Below, in pieces: positions 12,001 to 27,000 of a stretch of DNA of 64,000 nucleotides. The DNA is from Eublepharis macularius (Eukaryota; Chordata; Lepidosauria; Squamata; Eublepharidae). A model generated the notes under the pieces. It ran no database searches. It had not been told where the DNA came from and saw only the letters and a list, made by a program, of their open reading frames with translations. Positions within the stretch are counted from its first letter, which is position 1, and each line of letters starts with the position of its first letter. The stretch spans positions 62,129,028 to 62,193,027 of the forward strand of contig NC_072793.1 in assembly GCF_028583425.1 (NCBI RefSeq), given 5' to 3'. The translations under genes were made by a program, and so were the position numbers.

Positions 12001-15000
12001 AAAAAAGAAAAAAAAACCCCTGCCTTTAAGTATCCAAAGTTGCAGTCTGTACTTGCATGGCCAACATGCAACATAGATAATCCTGATTATAGAAATACTT
12101 TCTTTTCTTCTAGGTTCTAGAATAGCGTAACCACCTATTAGGCCCCTTACAAAGATAATCTTTGGCTTTTCATTAATGTTCAGTGTCTGGCTCTGAGATG
12201 GTTCAGAAAATGAATTCCTTGTGACTCTGAGCTTAATATATATGAAGAACATCCCACTGAGTCACTATCTACTCACTGTGGCCCCAATCTCAGGGCTTTC
12301 CAGGCAATAAAGGAGTGGAAGTGGTTTACTCTTGCCTTCCTCTTATGTGGCAACCTCCATATTCTTTGGCGGTCTCCCATTCAAGTATTGACTGTAGCTG
12401 ACCCTACTTTGTTCTCAAGCTCTGAGAAGCCCAAGCTAAACTGGCCTATTCAGGCTGCTTGAATAGATACAGCTATAATGAAATTTGGCTCTTTCCAATG
12501 ATACATACTTGAGCCCCCCCAAATACCTGTGCCTAGGAAACTGCATCAGTATTCCATGCCTATCCAAGAAATCACGCTAACAGTTATCAGCCAAGCCATT
12601 TCTTTAACTAGCCACCACATGATTGGCACTTGGAAAGCAACACTTCCAAATCTGAAATTTGGATAGGCTATACTTCATATGCTATGGTACCTCAAATATA
12701 CAGTACAGTACTAAAGGTTGATGGGTAAAATAATAAGGCTTTGATGTGTCTTGACTATGCAATTGTGGCTCAAGGAAATGACTGCTGGAAAATTTGGACT
12801 CGTCAGCATTGATGATCTCGATAATTGTTGTAGTTCAAGCTTTGTGGGAAAAGAGTCTTTTCTGCTGCCGATCACCTCCTCTCATTGCTAATCTTTTCTT
12901 CTGATTTATTAATGAAGACAAGGGATGCTAACTGTTAAGCAATCCTCTTCCCATGTGAAAGGAGGCAGTTTCCTACAGAGTTGAAAGCACTGCTGCATAT
13001 GGATTCTTGTGAGAACATGTAATATGTACTTATGGTTAACTCGCGCTCTGGTAATGATTTGATCTCATTCCTCAGGCTACAAACTCATCACTGGCTGGCT
13101 CGGGACAGCCAGAAAATCCCCCACACTTAAGCAAAACATTGCACAACTGTCTACATGTGCTGTTATTTAATCCAAAAGACTAAACAAAGGAAGAAGAAAA
13201 GGAATGCTTCCTCTCCTATCTAGAAGAACACTAGAATTCTGGGAATCTAAGTTTCATTTTTTCTTTAAATATAGTACCTGGTTCTTACCATTGAAGGGAA
13301 AAAGCCCAGGGCTGGGTTGTCTGCTAAAAGCACTTTCCTAGGGAGAAGGAAGCTTGGAAGAGATCTGTGTGTGGGCTACAGCCATTACCTTCTTTTGAAT
13401 TCATCTTGAAAATATCAAGTATATTTTCTAATTACAAAAGAAGTGGAAGTTAGATGACCCAACTTTCTGATTCTACACCAAGAAGGAGGACGATATTTTT
13501 CAAGCTTTCTACCTTCAAAGTGCTCTTTCCATATCAGTATCTGTCAAGGAACCATTGTTCATGGAAATTCAGCCCACTGTGCAGGATTCTAGCCTGGATC
13601 CTAGGAGGCACACAGCCTATATCCAGCACAGCCAGGGCTACTGAGCCTTACCTCTGTCCTGCTTGAACTGAGAACGTGACTTATGCCGAACACTCTCCTG
13701 CAGCTGCCCACCAGACCAGGAATGATAGGCAAGGTGTCTTTTGAAGAAATCTGTCCACCATCACTGACGGATGGAGGAATCCCTAAATGGCTTCTCAGGA
13801 TCCCGGTGTTCCCCAGAACAAAGTTTGAGATGCACTGATCTGATAGATGTTTAGCTACCAACCATTTAGAATTGTATTTTGTGGATTTTATGACAAGAGC
13901 CCAAAAGAATATGAGACACAGGGACTGATTCAAAGATTGCTTTCTGATGACAGAAAGCATTTCTGTCAGCAAAAGTAGAGGAGGATTTTTGCCAATCCCC
14001 CCTTCCCACTACAGAGCCTCTCATTTTGTTGATTTATTTTAAAACATTTCTGTCTTGCCTTATCTCCTTGGACTAAGGTCACACACAGAGTAGCAACCAA
14101 TTTGCTAAGGCATAAATGGACCAAATTAAACCAGATTAAAATGTAGAGTTTACCAATTTAAAAGCATTTAGACTTAACAGAAACGCAAGTTAAAACATAC
14201 CAGGGCAGCAAATTTACAACCAGGCACATTTGCCTCCCACGCTGCCCCTCAGGGTCGCTGTCTCCTATGAGCAGCCTTTCATGCAACTAGGGCTACAGTG
14301 GGAAAGGGGAGGTGAGAAATTTCTCTTCAGTCAGCAGACCTCCTCTTACGGTACTTTGGATGCAAACCATACTTCTTATCTCACTCAGTGTGCAACAGAC
14401 TGGCGACTCCAAAGCAGAATGAGTCAAGAAATGTTTTGTGCCAGTCTAATCTACAGACAAATCCTTTATCATACCTGGCACTTTGCCATCTGCCAGCAAA
14501 AAAAAAAGAAAAAAGCCCTGCCTGTTCTTAAATTAATTGAGTCATATCCTTTATGGATGTGGCATGATGCAACATAGTCCAAAATTGGCTGATATTTTGC
14601 TCATGCATAAAACATTTAAAATACATGTAAGGATGTGTCTGTTGCGTTTGTGTTATCAACACAGCAGGCCCTGTAGGCACTGCTGTAGTAAATAAAATAT
14701 TACAGAGCAGATGGCAGCAAGACTTCATTTTCTGATGACATGTGAACGGAATTCCAAATAGAATACGGTATCTCGTATCTGTACTATAGATTCCTGAAAT
14801 GCTAAGCTTTCATTTCAGAAAAACAAGTGTAGCTGTTGTGGCTTGGGAGATATTTTGCATATGGGATTATTTTCTCTGCCCTCCACTGAGCCCTGTGAGC
14901 ATGTAAGCATAGGGCAGAAGTTCACCAAGTTTCCCCCAGAACAACTTCACAAATCATATCACCAATAACAGTTGATACAGTGAAGTTGAGTATATGGAGA

Positions 15001-18000
15001 CAGATGCTAAATATTAACAGCTGACCTGCATTGCTAAAATCTGAAAGGTAAACTGGACACCCACAAATCAGAATGTTGGCTTCTACCTCTGTATGAAAGG
15101 AGCACCTTCACAAACAAATGGCCTGATGCAAGAGGTGGGGCACACTTAGGAACTCCCTGAGAATGGGGTCCATCCCATAATTGGCAGCATCAGAACACAG
15201 TTTCCATGTGCAAAAGAGAACCCATATATGGAATGTTCTTCAATACAAATGAAAACGGAGGAGCCCCTCTGCATATAACTGTGTGCGCAACAAAGCTTTA
15301 GAATTGTGCCCTCCAAATTGCAAGTATCACATATAATTTGGAAAAATGAGCCTCTCCCATGTTGGTTCAGTGATTGAAATGCCTAATTGCTGTATAATCT
15401 GATGAGCCTTTCCTTCAGCACCCGAGCAAATTAATGCTTCCACACCAGCCTCATCCTTAAACAATGCAAAGGCCTCAATCAAATATTTCATCCAAGAAGA
15501 ATTAAAGGACAATCTGTGGGGGAGAACTGCCCCTTCATAGTTAATTTTAGTAAGCAGTAACAAATGGTTTCACAGTATAGGGTGTAAAAGCTGTCAAAGC
15601 TGCACTTCTATTAAGTGTATCCTGGCCTAACAAGTAAGAAGACAACCTCCCTCAGAATTTAGTTGCTTCAAAGAGCAGCAATGACATGTTTTCAGGATCC
15701 ATTTGTAACTATCTGTAGAGATGGAATGGGGAAAGGAAGTCTATGGAAATTCAGAGAGGTAACTGGAGTATTTGTACCCATGTTTTGGCAGGTTAGATAT
15801 TAATAGTAAGAATTGTACTAGCTAGTAAAAATAAAAAAATGACTAGCAGACGAAGGGAGTTCTGACTCTTGAAAGCTTACACCCTGAAAATCTTGTTAGT
15901 CTCTAAGGTGCCACTGAACTCAAATCCTGCTAGTCACAAAAAGTTGGTCTCTCACTATAATTCTGCATATGTATGCAATTTAAGTGTAGAATAATTCAGG
16001 TGTTTGAAAAGACAGTCATCCCCCTCCCCCCACACACAGTAGACCATGTCATCCTGTCGAGATGTTTGGAGGCAGAAGAAGGTATCAGGGGATGTGCCTT
16101 GTACTGGCTTAAATAGTTTCTCATGGGATTAATTCAAAGGGTTGCTATTGGAGACCAGCGATACTCAGAGTGGGATTTATCTTACGGGGTTCCACAAGGT
16201 GCAATCTTATTCACCAGATTATTCAACGTCTATGTAAAAAAAGCAGAGATCTTGAAGGACACTTTTCTTTGACCTTTGATGGGGTTCCGTTGACCCTGCC
16301 TGACTCAGGGCCAGGCTACAAGTGACAAATGACACAGATTGGACACTTGTCAGCTTCCCTCAAGTTTTGATGGGAAATGTAGGCATCCTGGTTTTACAGC
16401 TTGGCTCTCCAACTGCTGTCCAATGGACTTTTCAACTGTCACTTGTCCAACATTCCGCCAAGCTGCCTACATTTCCCATCAAAACTTGAGGGAAGCTGAC
16501 AAGTGTCCAACCTGTGTCATTCGTCACTTGTAGCCTGGCTGTCAGTTAAGAGCCTAACGGTTATATTGGATCCAGCACTGCTGCTAGAGAAGCAAGTAAA
16601 TGCAGTAGCAAAAAAGGCCTTCTACCAACTCAGACTGGTCTGGAAGATGGCCCCTTACCTTGACACAGCTGATCTGGCCACCTAGATCTATGGCACAATA
16701 ACATCGAGACTAGATTACTATAACGCACTCCACATTGGTCTCCCCTGAAAGTTTAACTGAAGACTTCAATTGGTGCAGAATGTTGCAGCTCATTTACTCT
16801 CAGGAGCTAGACAGAGCAAGCTTATCACTCCTATTCTGCAGTCATTCCATTGGCTTCCCATCAGTCACCAGGTGAAATTCAAGGTCATGACTATCACAGT
16901 CAAAGCCCTTCATGGCCTTGGCCCCTCATATCTGTGCGACCGCCTCTCCCCCTATGTTCCACCATGGAAGCTTTGCTCATCTGAACAGGGTCTTCTGAAG
17001 ATAACCCCCTACAGCTGGGTAAAATCAACAGCTGCCCGCACATCTGCTTTCTCTGCGATAGCCCCCAACTTATGAGATGGCCTACCTGAAATGGTCAGGA
17101 AAGCCCCTACTCTCCTAGCTTTCTACAAACTATGCAAAACTGAATTAATCAGGTAGATGTTCTACCCAGATTACAGGATACGTCATAAGAAATAGTTCAG
17201 AGAGATGCCTGGGTAAGGACGAGGACTGAACGCTTTGCTATTGGGTATTGTCTGCTGATGTAGATATGTGCCTACTAACAAGTTTCCACACTGCTAAACA
17301 TTCCATGGAAATCAGTTATGCTTTGTTTCAGACAGATTTCATCTCTGTGCTCTGCTTTATGCTTGTTTAAAAATTTTGTTACGGAATATGCAATAATGGC
17401 CAAGTTAACAGCTTATTTGAGAAACAGATCAATCATGAATTTTGAGGAGAGATAGAATGTGTATTATGCAAGCAGGAGACAAATTTAGGCAATGTGAAAG
17501 CAGAATGAGAATTAGTCCTAAATCAAACATCTTGAATATAAATGTAAAACATTTTTTGATTAGAAACACTTTTTTATTATGAGATATATAATAGATTTCC
17601 CTTATATTTTCCCTCTCAGAAAAACCAGCTTATGCACTGATCAGACAAAGACTCCTTGACATCGGGATTCAGAATCTCAGGAGTCTTGCAAAAGGCAGAT
17701 GTTCACCCCTAGGTTTGGGGTTTTTACCCCATGGGTATAGGGCAGAATATCTCACTTGTTTAATGCCCCCACATTATCGCAGATCTTATTCGTTAGCTCG
17801 GTTTAACGTGCTACCTTCTGCGATACTTTATGGGAGATTCCATTAAACGTCATATGCTAACAGGTTATGCACTTGTGCTCAGCAAGACATAGAAACCCTG
17901 GAACATGTTTTTTTGTATTGTACTTATTACTGTGATATACATCCCACACTCACTGATCCGCTGTTGAGAGAGCAAATTGGAAAATCTGATAAATGTAAAG

Positions 18001-21000
18001 TTATCTTCCTATTGGCTACTCAGAACCAAAAAGTTATTGAAACTGTAGTTAAATTTTTGTATCTTGCATCTATGAGGCGAGTTGTATATTTGTAGACTGA
18101 GTTCTGGTTGTGTCGAGTGTTTTTGTTAACATGGATGTAATGCCAATAAAAGTTGCTGCTGCTGTACTCAAACAGGAGCAAATCGAATTGAATTAAATCG
18201 ATTTCCCTTATGTATTTTGAAATATTATCCATTTGTTAAAAGTTACATTGGCTATGTAGAAGTGGCAAAAGTATATAGTACTGAATATGTAGCAATGATG
18301 AAACTAATAATGTAGTTGTGAAACAATTAGTTATGAAATCTGTGCCTCTAATATAAATAAGTATCATTGTATCTCATAGATAGTATCTTAAAAATTTAAT
18401 GAAGTGGATGTTGGAGAGGAATACCTTGTGTTTTACTTATTCTGTTATACTTTGCTCAATGAATGTCCTAGCTGTCAATTATATTGCATTGTCACTTGTA
18501 CTGTTGTAATCCACCTTGGATCTCAGTGAGAAAGGTGTGCTATAAATAAACAAATAAAAATATATAAGCTGCTTAAGACAACAAACTATATAAAAATGAA
18601 TAGCAAGTATGACTATGTTAGTGTTCATTTTTCATATCTGCAGCACCTCCTCCTTTCATCTTTTGTATGTTACAGAATGCTAGAAGCTTTTTGAAGATGG
18701 AATCTGTGGCTTGATTTTAATCCAATATATCAAAAATACCATTAATAATATCCAGTTTGACACGTTCTTCCCCTGTTCCTAACTAGGAATCCAAGCTGTG
18801 GCCTACATAGTGTATGATCATTATGCCAGTGACAGCAGTGAACCCTCTACCATCTTTGTTGTATAGGAATCTTTATCTCTTATTAATTTAGTTAGTTAAG
18901 AAGTGAGGCGTAGTTTTTGAGATGTTGTTTAGTAATAAACTTATTTGTAGCATAAGCTTTCAAGAACCACAGCTCTCTTCGTCAGCTGCATCTGACGAAG
19001 AGAGCTGTGGTTCTCAAAAGCTTATGCTATAATAAAGTTGGTTAGTCTTAAAGGTCCTACTGGACTCTGCTATTTTGCAACTACAGACTAACATAGCTAA
19101 CTCCTCTGGATCTTGTTTAGTAATGTGATAAAGAGATCTATTAACCAATATTTCTAGATCAGTCAAAAGTATTCATATCGACTCCTTTGTTACAGTTAAT
19201 CACAGATTGCATTAATCACATTTGTAAGCCTAGGCATAATGCAGAACTATCTTTATGGGCAATTGATACTTGTCGAAAGGTACAGCTCCATATGAACACA
19301 GCCAAGTAGCTTAATCCAGAGTCACATAGGAAGCCTGTAGAAACTTAACTCAGGGTCACTTCACACATTATCTTAGACCCTAGAACACATTACAGCTTGA
19401 TCCAATTCAGCCCGGCAGTGTGTGAGGCAAACACACACACACATTTGCATTGCACACAAAGCATGGAAATATATGTTGGGATATGCTTCCCTTATTGCAT
19501 TTATGTGAGGCACAGTGTGAAACTGGGATGTGAAGCCATTTTACATATGAGGTAGAAGGGGATGTACTCTACCACAATGTGTGAAGTGGCATTTGAGTCT
19601 CCAAGGTATAAATCTAGACCCAGGTAAGGCAACCCCCAGACAGGCTCAAAGGGGTGGAGTGGGAAGGCTGCTGGCAACCTTTTAGTAACGCCATTCATGT
19701 TTACCAAGGAGCAGTACTTAACATCTTTGGACATCCTTTATCCCTTTTTGCTCTGATCAATACACCATCTTATTTGTGCAGAGCCCACCGTTGACTTATT
19801 TACACAAACATATTATGTGAATGGCTTGGAAACAGTACTAGCCGTATTTTGTCTTCACTGGCTGTATGTATATTTTCAGATCAATAAAATGAGGGATGTG
19901 CAGTTTCACCTGGAACTGCCACAAATCATTCCCACAGGAATGCCATTAGTATTCACTGGTGGCAGAGAAGGTGGGTTTTCTATTATTCCCCTCCCACATT
20001 CCACCACTGTCCCAAGCTCTATGCTATGCCTACTTACTCGTGCTGCAGCAAGTCTTTGAAGTGAATCATCTCTACAATGACGTGGACATTCTCTTTAGCT
20101 GCAGAGCAAAGATCGTGCTTCTGGTAGCATTCTCGCTGTAACTGAAAGACCATGTCCTTGATGGCAGGGCACTTGCGACTGATGCAGCTGAATCTGTGCC
20201 GTAAGGCATGAGCCTTGCATCTTAGAGCATCTTTAATGAAAGATTTCCCCTGAAAAAAGGTGGGAAAAAGTACACTTATATTAATCTCCATTAAGCATGG
20301 ACTGGAAGTTATGCTGTGTCAATTACTGGAAAAGCTTGCATGTGGAAGCAGCTCAAGGATGAAATACTTAAAAGCCATTCATCATATGGCTTCCCAATTG
20401 CAAGACACGTTAATGCCAATGGCCACCAGTAACGTATGTTGCAGGTGCAGAGACTACAACTGGTTGAACTGCACAGTAAATAGTTTTTCTATATGTAAGC
20501 ACTGTCATGTCACATGGAAGCATTTTCAGTAGCCATGGTACAAGGTGCGCTCTATTCAAATTCCATTCTGTTGAAGATGAAGTTTCTCCAAGGTTCTATT
20601 TACTCACGATGTCTGTGACTTTTTTTATTGTCACAGTCATGGAATGACAATGCAGCTATTAGTGCTGAAGACTACATAAAAATGTAGAGCCATATAACCG
20701 CCTAAGATGTCAGCATATGCTGGAAGAGGGCAATAACAGGTATGGGGGAATTTTGAACTATGTAGAAAACAGTTGCAATACTCTCTGATTGCTGATACCA
20801 TTCAGTGGCTTCAAAAATATTGGCAATTCCATTCTGGGATATTATCACGGAGGGCGTGCAATGCAAAGTGAAATTATACCTGAGAAGATTAATTTGGTGT
20901 TGAAAGATAAGCCTCCTTGGCAAGATCATTAACCACACAAACCACAAACACCAAACTCATGACAGAAGGCATTTGCTACAGAAGACAACCACTTCGCGTG

Positions 21001-24000
21001 AGCCTTGATAATACTTCCAACTGGCTGGTTATGAATCTCCCCTCCCTGGCCAAGATGCACAAGAGCAAAGTGACAGCCCAGCTCCAAATTGTTCTGGAGG
21101 ATCCTTGTTATATGGACTTATTTTGACCTGTTTCTCAATGTAGATTTGTCATATATATGCTTCGGTGACTCTGTACCAGGAGAGAGACAGGGGAAGTGTA
21201 ACCGTACTAGTTCTCCAGGACTGGTCAGCAGAGTGGTACCCTCCTAGGAGTGTTGCAGGCAATGTGTTTCACTGATTCTGATCATATCTGGACGGTAGAT
21301 TACAAGAAGGTGGCACTTCCTCTTTGTTTGATTATGTATGCTACCGAGTACCTAAAGGGCCCCAATTTTCCCCCTAGGCTATTTAACATCTACATGATAG
21401 GCTGCCTAAAGTAATCCGATGATCTGGAGTGAGATGACACTCACCTCTGTATTTCCTCCTCATTAGAATCAGATGGGGCAGTGGCTGTTGCTGATTAAGG
21501 TCTCTGTAACCAGTAACGGCCTTGAAGAGCACTAATAAATTGAAGCTCAATTCAGCCAGAGAGTGATGCTGTTGATGGGAGGGTTTGCTTGACCATGGAA
21601 ATGATGTTCGGGTTGCACTGGTTGGGGCTGCACTCTCACAAAGGACCAGATCCACAGCATGGTTATGCTCTCTGAGCTAGTCTTATCATTGGATGACCAA
21701 GTGAAATCCTAACATGAAGAAACTTTTACCAATCTACGTTTGTGAGCTTGCTGAATCTTGCTGAATTGCTTGGCAGGGGCGAGGGGGGGGGGGAAATGAA
21801 AGACAGTATCCATTATATATGCTTTGGTCACATCAAGGTTAGATTATCTTAATGCATTGTGTCCAGTGCTGTCTTTGAGGACCACATGAAAACTTCAATA
21901 GCAATATGCTGCAAAAAAAATATGACTGAATGTATTCGATGACATCTACACTGGTTTCTGGTTAGTTTCCAAGCACAATTCAAAGTGTTGGCTTTAACCC
22001 TTAAAGCCCTAAATGGCCCCGGTTTCTAAGAGGCCATCTTTTTCTGTATGAAGCTGCCCCTTTGCTATGATCTTCAGCTAAGGCCTTGTCCTTGTTCCTT
22101 TATCATCACAGACAAAACAGGCAGCGACTGCTGTGACAACACAGCTTCCACAGAAAGGCTCGCCCAATATCCTCACTGTTACCATTTAGAACCTAGACTA
22201 AGACTTTCTAAAACTCTGTGGTTGTTATTCCTGTTTCAGTCTACCTGCTTCTCTATTGTTGTACTGATTTATTCTGAGACTGGTTATTCTGTTGTGATTA
22301 TTACATATATTTCTATAAATAAATGCATACTTACAGCACAAAAGCAGAGGTTGTTACTGTTGAGCAGTAGTGTGTGTCTTCTAGCTCTTAAGATAGTGTA
22401 GAAGATCTTGACATTTCAGAACCTGAACATATCTCAGAAACTGGCGGGCGCTAAGCTGGTTTTCTAGCTTTCAGAAGGGGGGGGGGAGGATTTGGCATTC
22501 TATATCATTCTGTGCTTTCCTTATGACTAAATGAATCAGTGTGTAACTTTAGTATTTAGCAGTGCATATGGAGATACAAATTATCTACCCTCTCTTAAAA
22601 TTAACCTTTGAACAACTCCCCCTTCTTCCTCTTCCCACTCATCTAGAGGGCTCTTCTGTCAATGTAAAAAATCCAACCCTAAGTGCAAACCTACCACAGC
22701 ATTATGACGTTAATATGCGTGTGTGTGCGTGTGTGTCTATAGGTGTATGTATGTTGTTATTTTAAACAGGGAATGCGTTTTCGGTTTTAAGGTTCCAAAA
22801 GGATGAAAAGGTGAAAGAAAAAGTAAGATATGATAAAAGAAAGAAAATGCCTGAAAGATGCATCTTTAGTGAAATCTGCAATCAATCAGAGCACCCCACA
22901 TCACAAAGCAGAACAGTCCCTATTCTAGCTCCTTTCTTCCACAAGGTAGGAAAGCCAGTCATGCTTCAGTGATATGTTACAATTCCCCGGGTAATTGGTC
23001 AGCTCTTCTTCTCCCTGCAGTATGACAAGCAACTGGCAATGCTCCTGCATTCCTCTCATTCCTTATAAGCTTCTGGTCATCCTAGCTGACAAGTACTTAA
23101 TGTTCGGTGCACCATGCAGGGCAAATGCTTATTCTTATTTCTAGTCATGTTTTACACAAAGGTAGCATAATTCAATTGCCATTATAAGGGGCATCAGAAG
23201 TCAGACTCCTTTTATTTGGCCTTTTCTTTGCAACTGAAAAAAGCAGGTGGATGTCTTAAAAGACCACAATGCTTTGGGATGGGGAGTGGACAATCTATGT
23301 TGACTAAGACAATGGGCTTAAAAGGGTGAATGGGCTTAAAAGGGTGTTGAATATGCCAAGGATTGCATTGCCAGTTATCCCTGATAATGGCAAAAGTTAG
23401 ACCAACTTCAACTACAGTGGGGATAATAAGGCATTCCTCACTCATGAGATAGCTGGCTGGTTATCAAAAATACCCTACCGACATTTATATATGTAGAAAA
23501 AGCCTCAAATACTATAATGGAAAATGAACATTTCTTATCTTTACAAAAATTAAAAGCCCAAGAAAGGAACAAGGTAAACCTGTCTCAAAAGCAGAACATG
23601 GACAGATAACAACAATAAATCCAAAAGGAAACAGATACCCTTACATGTCCAGGAAAGACAGCCTAACATTTTTAGGAAGAAATGTTTCCAGAGCAAAGGA
23701 TAGTATTGTGGCCCAAATGAACAGAACACCTCTGTCTGCGAGACAGCTCTCCTTATCGCACGAATAGCGCAATCCTAAGAAGATTTACTCCAGTCTAAAA
23801 CCAGTGATTTCAATGGGCTTAGACTGGAGTAACTCTGCTTAGGATTGCACTGTTAGGAAAGCATTGCTAACTTAAGGCTGCAATTTTTTTTAATAGATTT
23901 TTATTTCTCCTATATGAGAAAACTTAAGGCTGCAATCTTTAGTTAACACACACATTCTGTAAACAGCCTAGTGAAGCCAAATACCACTGGCCCATCGTAA

Positions 24001-27000
24001 TTTTCTCCTTCCCTCCAGGCTGAAATGGAAGAGAAGCTATATAAGACATAATAACAGGATGCTTCAGTGATGTACAAATGGTTTGGAGAGAAAACAAAGC
24101 AGGCAAACGTAATACCACACACTGCCTAAGGAATGTACTTTCACACTGGTGGAGAACCAATGGATCATTTGAAAAAAAGCAGCAGCAGAGATGGGCTATG
24201 ATGCCTTTACAATCTAACATCCCCCTGCTGCAATTAATTTGACCGATCACAGAAAGTGTGCCAGATGAGTTTTGGCAAAGCATAAGTAATTCAGAGAAAT
24301 CTTTCTGGCTAGCATGTTATGCCTGGATTGAGGCAGGCCTATGCAGAAGAGCTGCTTAGCAGTCCTCAGTGATGTCAGCAAAAGCGATGCCTTCAGGACC
24401 AAGTCCTTAAAATGATCTGGCATACAGAACTTCTATCGGAAGCAGCAGATTTCAGGCAGTATTAAAGGGCACCACACTGTTAACCATTTAATTTATTACT
24501 AAATTACTCACTAATCTAGGGGGCATATCAGATGTCAAAATGTTTTGGACCATTCTATTCATTCAATACCGAGAACTGTGAATCCAGGATGACACCCCAT
24601 TAAATTATAGGTTTTGATTCTAGTATTATAATAACTCCCACAACTGATGAATAAGCTGGCTTTAATAAATAAATAAACAATGTCCTGTCTCTTTGGCAAT
24701 GGGCACCTCTGTATATTTTGATTTTGCCCTGCACATTTAGTAAAGGTAAAGGTAGTCCCCCTGTGCAAGTACTGAGTCATTACTGACCCATGGGGGAACG
24801 TCGCATCACGACATTTTCTTGGCAGACTTTTTACAGGGTGGTTTGCCATTGCCTTCCCCAGTCATCTACACTTTACCCCCGGGAAACTGGGTACTCATTT
24901 TACCGACCTCGGAAGGATGGAAGTCTGAGTCAACCATGAACTGGCTACCTGAACCCAGCTTCCGCCGGGATCGAACTCAGGTCGTGAGCAGAGCTTGGGC
25001 TGCAGTACTGCAGCTTACCACTCTGTGCCACAGGGCTCCTGCCCTGCACATTTAAATCACATTTAAACTGTGAATCTCGTTAATTAGAAGTGTGCAGTGG
25101 GGAAAAGTTATTTCATTTTTGTTGCGTGTGTTCAACAAGTCATGATTACAAGCAATGAGTAACCAAGTATATGTGGAAGGATGGCTTAGGTCTTTGGCTC
25201 AGCAGACCCTTAGTTTTATAAGCCTTACGAACATAATTATCAACTAAGTACTTCTATACAGTCTTATTCAGGAAACTTTATGGTCATTTTTCAATTGGTG
25301 AGATCTATGGCATATGGTGGGCACTAAAAAAGAGAAGTGTCAATGATGAAGCTGAGCTAGAAGGTTAGAAAGACATTTCTGAACACTGAAAACGTAAACT
25401 GAGATATGGAGTTGGATCAAAGCAAGAAAAGAGGCCATAGGCCATCCAATATTAGCAACTTCTAAGTTTGTTGTTATATGTTTCAGATTTGTTATGCTTA
25501 CCTGTGCATCAAATTTTCCAGCATTGTGAAGGAATGTCATACATATCTCATGTAAGCCTCGTATTTCACAGGAGTTGTTTTCAAAGCATTCAAACACACT
25601 GCATCCCACGTCACCAGCATTGACCAGGCAGTGCTGAATTTCAGCTGAAAATGAATAACCATCACAGTCAGTTTCTAAAGCTGTGCTACATACTGAAAGG
25701 GAAAAAGTTATTTTGCTAACATCGTTTAAAGAAGAGGAAGATGTACACAAGGCCAAAATTATAGCTCTTGCTTTTGTAGAAATCAGATCCACACATTAAG
25801 TTATAGAAAGCAGATACAAAACGCCTATGCAAAACCCATTTCACTGATTTTATTTAATGCTGGAAGCCTGATACTCACAATTCTCCTTTAAGCAAAAGTT
25901 AGGCAGTGATTTCCAGTTAGGTCCATGGCTAGTATAAGCATCTGTCCTCCAAATTACTGAAGCCAGTTATAGCCCCTGTAACTCAGTAATAACCCTAAAG
26001 GTGGACAAAACCTTTGCTAACTCATTCTGATGCACTATTTACTGTCATACTCATTGCATTTGTACAGCACAGTCACACAAATGCAAGCACAGAAGGAAGT
26101 GATAGTGTGATAAATGGGGTTTGCTACCCGGTAAATGTGCAGCTGCAGGAAAACAGCCAATTTCCATGTTCAGGCATAGGGTCCTAAGGTCCACCTGTTT
26201 TTCCTTTTTGTATTGTACAGTACTTCTAAAGAGGGTAGTTCCACCAGAAATTGCATGAATGTGTTCGGATCAAAATACATACTGAATAAATCATTTCTTG
26301 AATTAACTTTTTACCAAAAAATGTGAGGAAGCCAAGGGAGAATCTACAGAAAAGCTTCAAAATGTGGCGAGGGTGAGAATGCTGAGTGCCCAAGAGCCAG
26401 GATTCTCACACTGCCAGCTTTCTTTCTCAGACCTGTTGCCTCAAATTACAGAAACCCCGCTGGCTTTTATTTGAATTCATGAAAGAAAAAGAAAACTGAG
26501 AACTTACAAAGGCTGAGTACAAGCCAAGCTTATGTTTAGTATCCTGCAAAGAAAGCTCACATTGAAAGCATGAATTAAAGACATATACTGAGATTTTCCT
26601 CTCTTTTTTAAAAGTCATGAATGGGATGGGTGTACAAGTTATTATGGATTGGCAGCTGTATCCACTTTCCTTTAGCAGAGGATCATCATTATATTGTTTT
26701 ATGTGCACAAGAGAAGCAGCACACAGAAAACGGTAAAAAGGACTCTTTGTCGAGCGTTGTATAAGCGTGCTGCTTGGACCTGGGGCCTGCATGTGCGTCC
26801 AGGAGCCCAGCTGTAGTGCTTGTGTTGGCACTGGACGGGATAGGAAAGGTTTCGATCACATGTCCTGGCTCCAGCGTCCTGAGAACGGCACAGAGCTGTG
26901 ATTCACATGTGGCAGCCTCTAATGGGCATTCGTGCATTCCTGCTCGTGTGTGCATTTAACCAAAGGATCGCCACAGCCAGCGGGGAGACAGTTAAAAAGT

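Noticed and set aside
12360..12460. 5S rRNA gene on the minus strand
   Set aside because: Resembles 5S but is diverged and joined to a SINE body. It is a 5S-derived SINE.
24936..25039. tRNA gene on the minus strand
   Set aside because: The A and B boxes belong to the head of a full-length Sauria SINE with a 15-bp target duplication.
25340..25792. 150-codon frame around STC2 exon 2 taken as one coding unit
   Set aside because: Only 25502-25644 is family-like and bounded by GT/AG. The rest of the frame is intron read-through.
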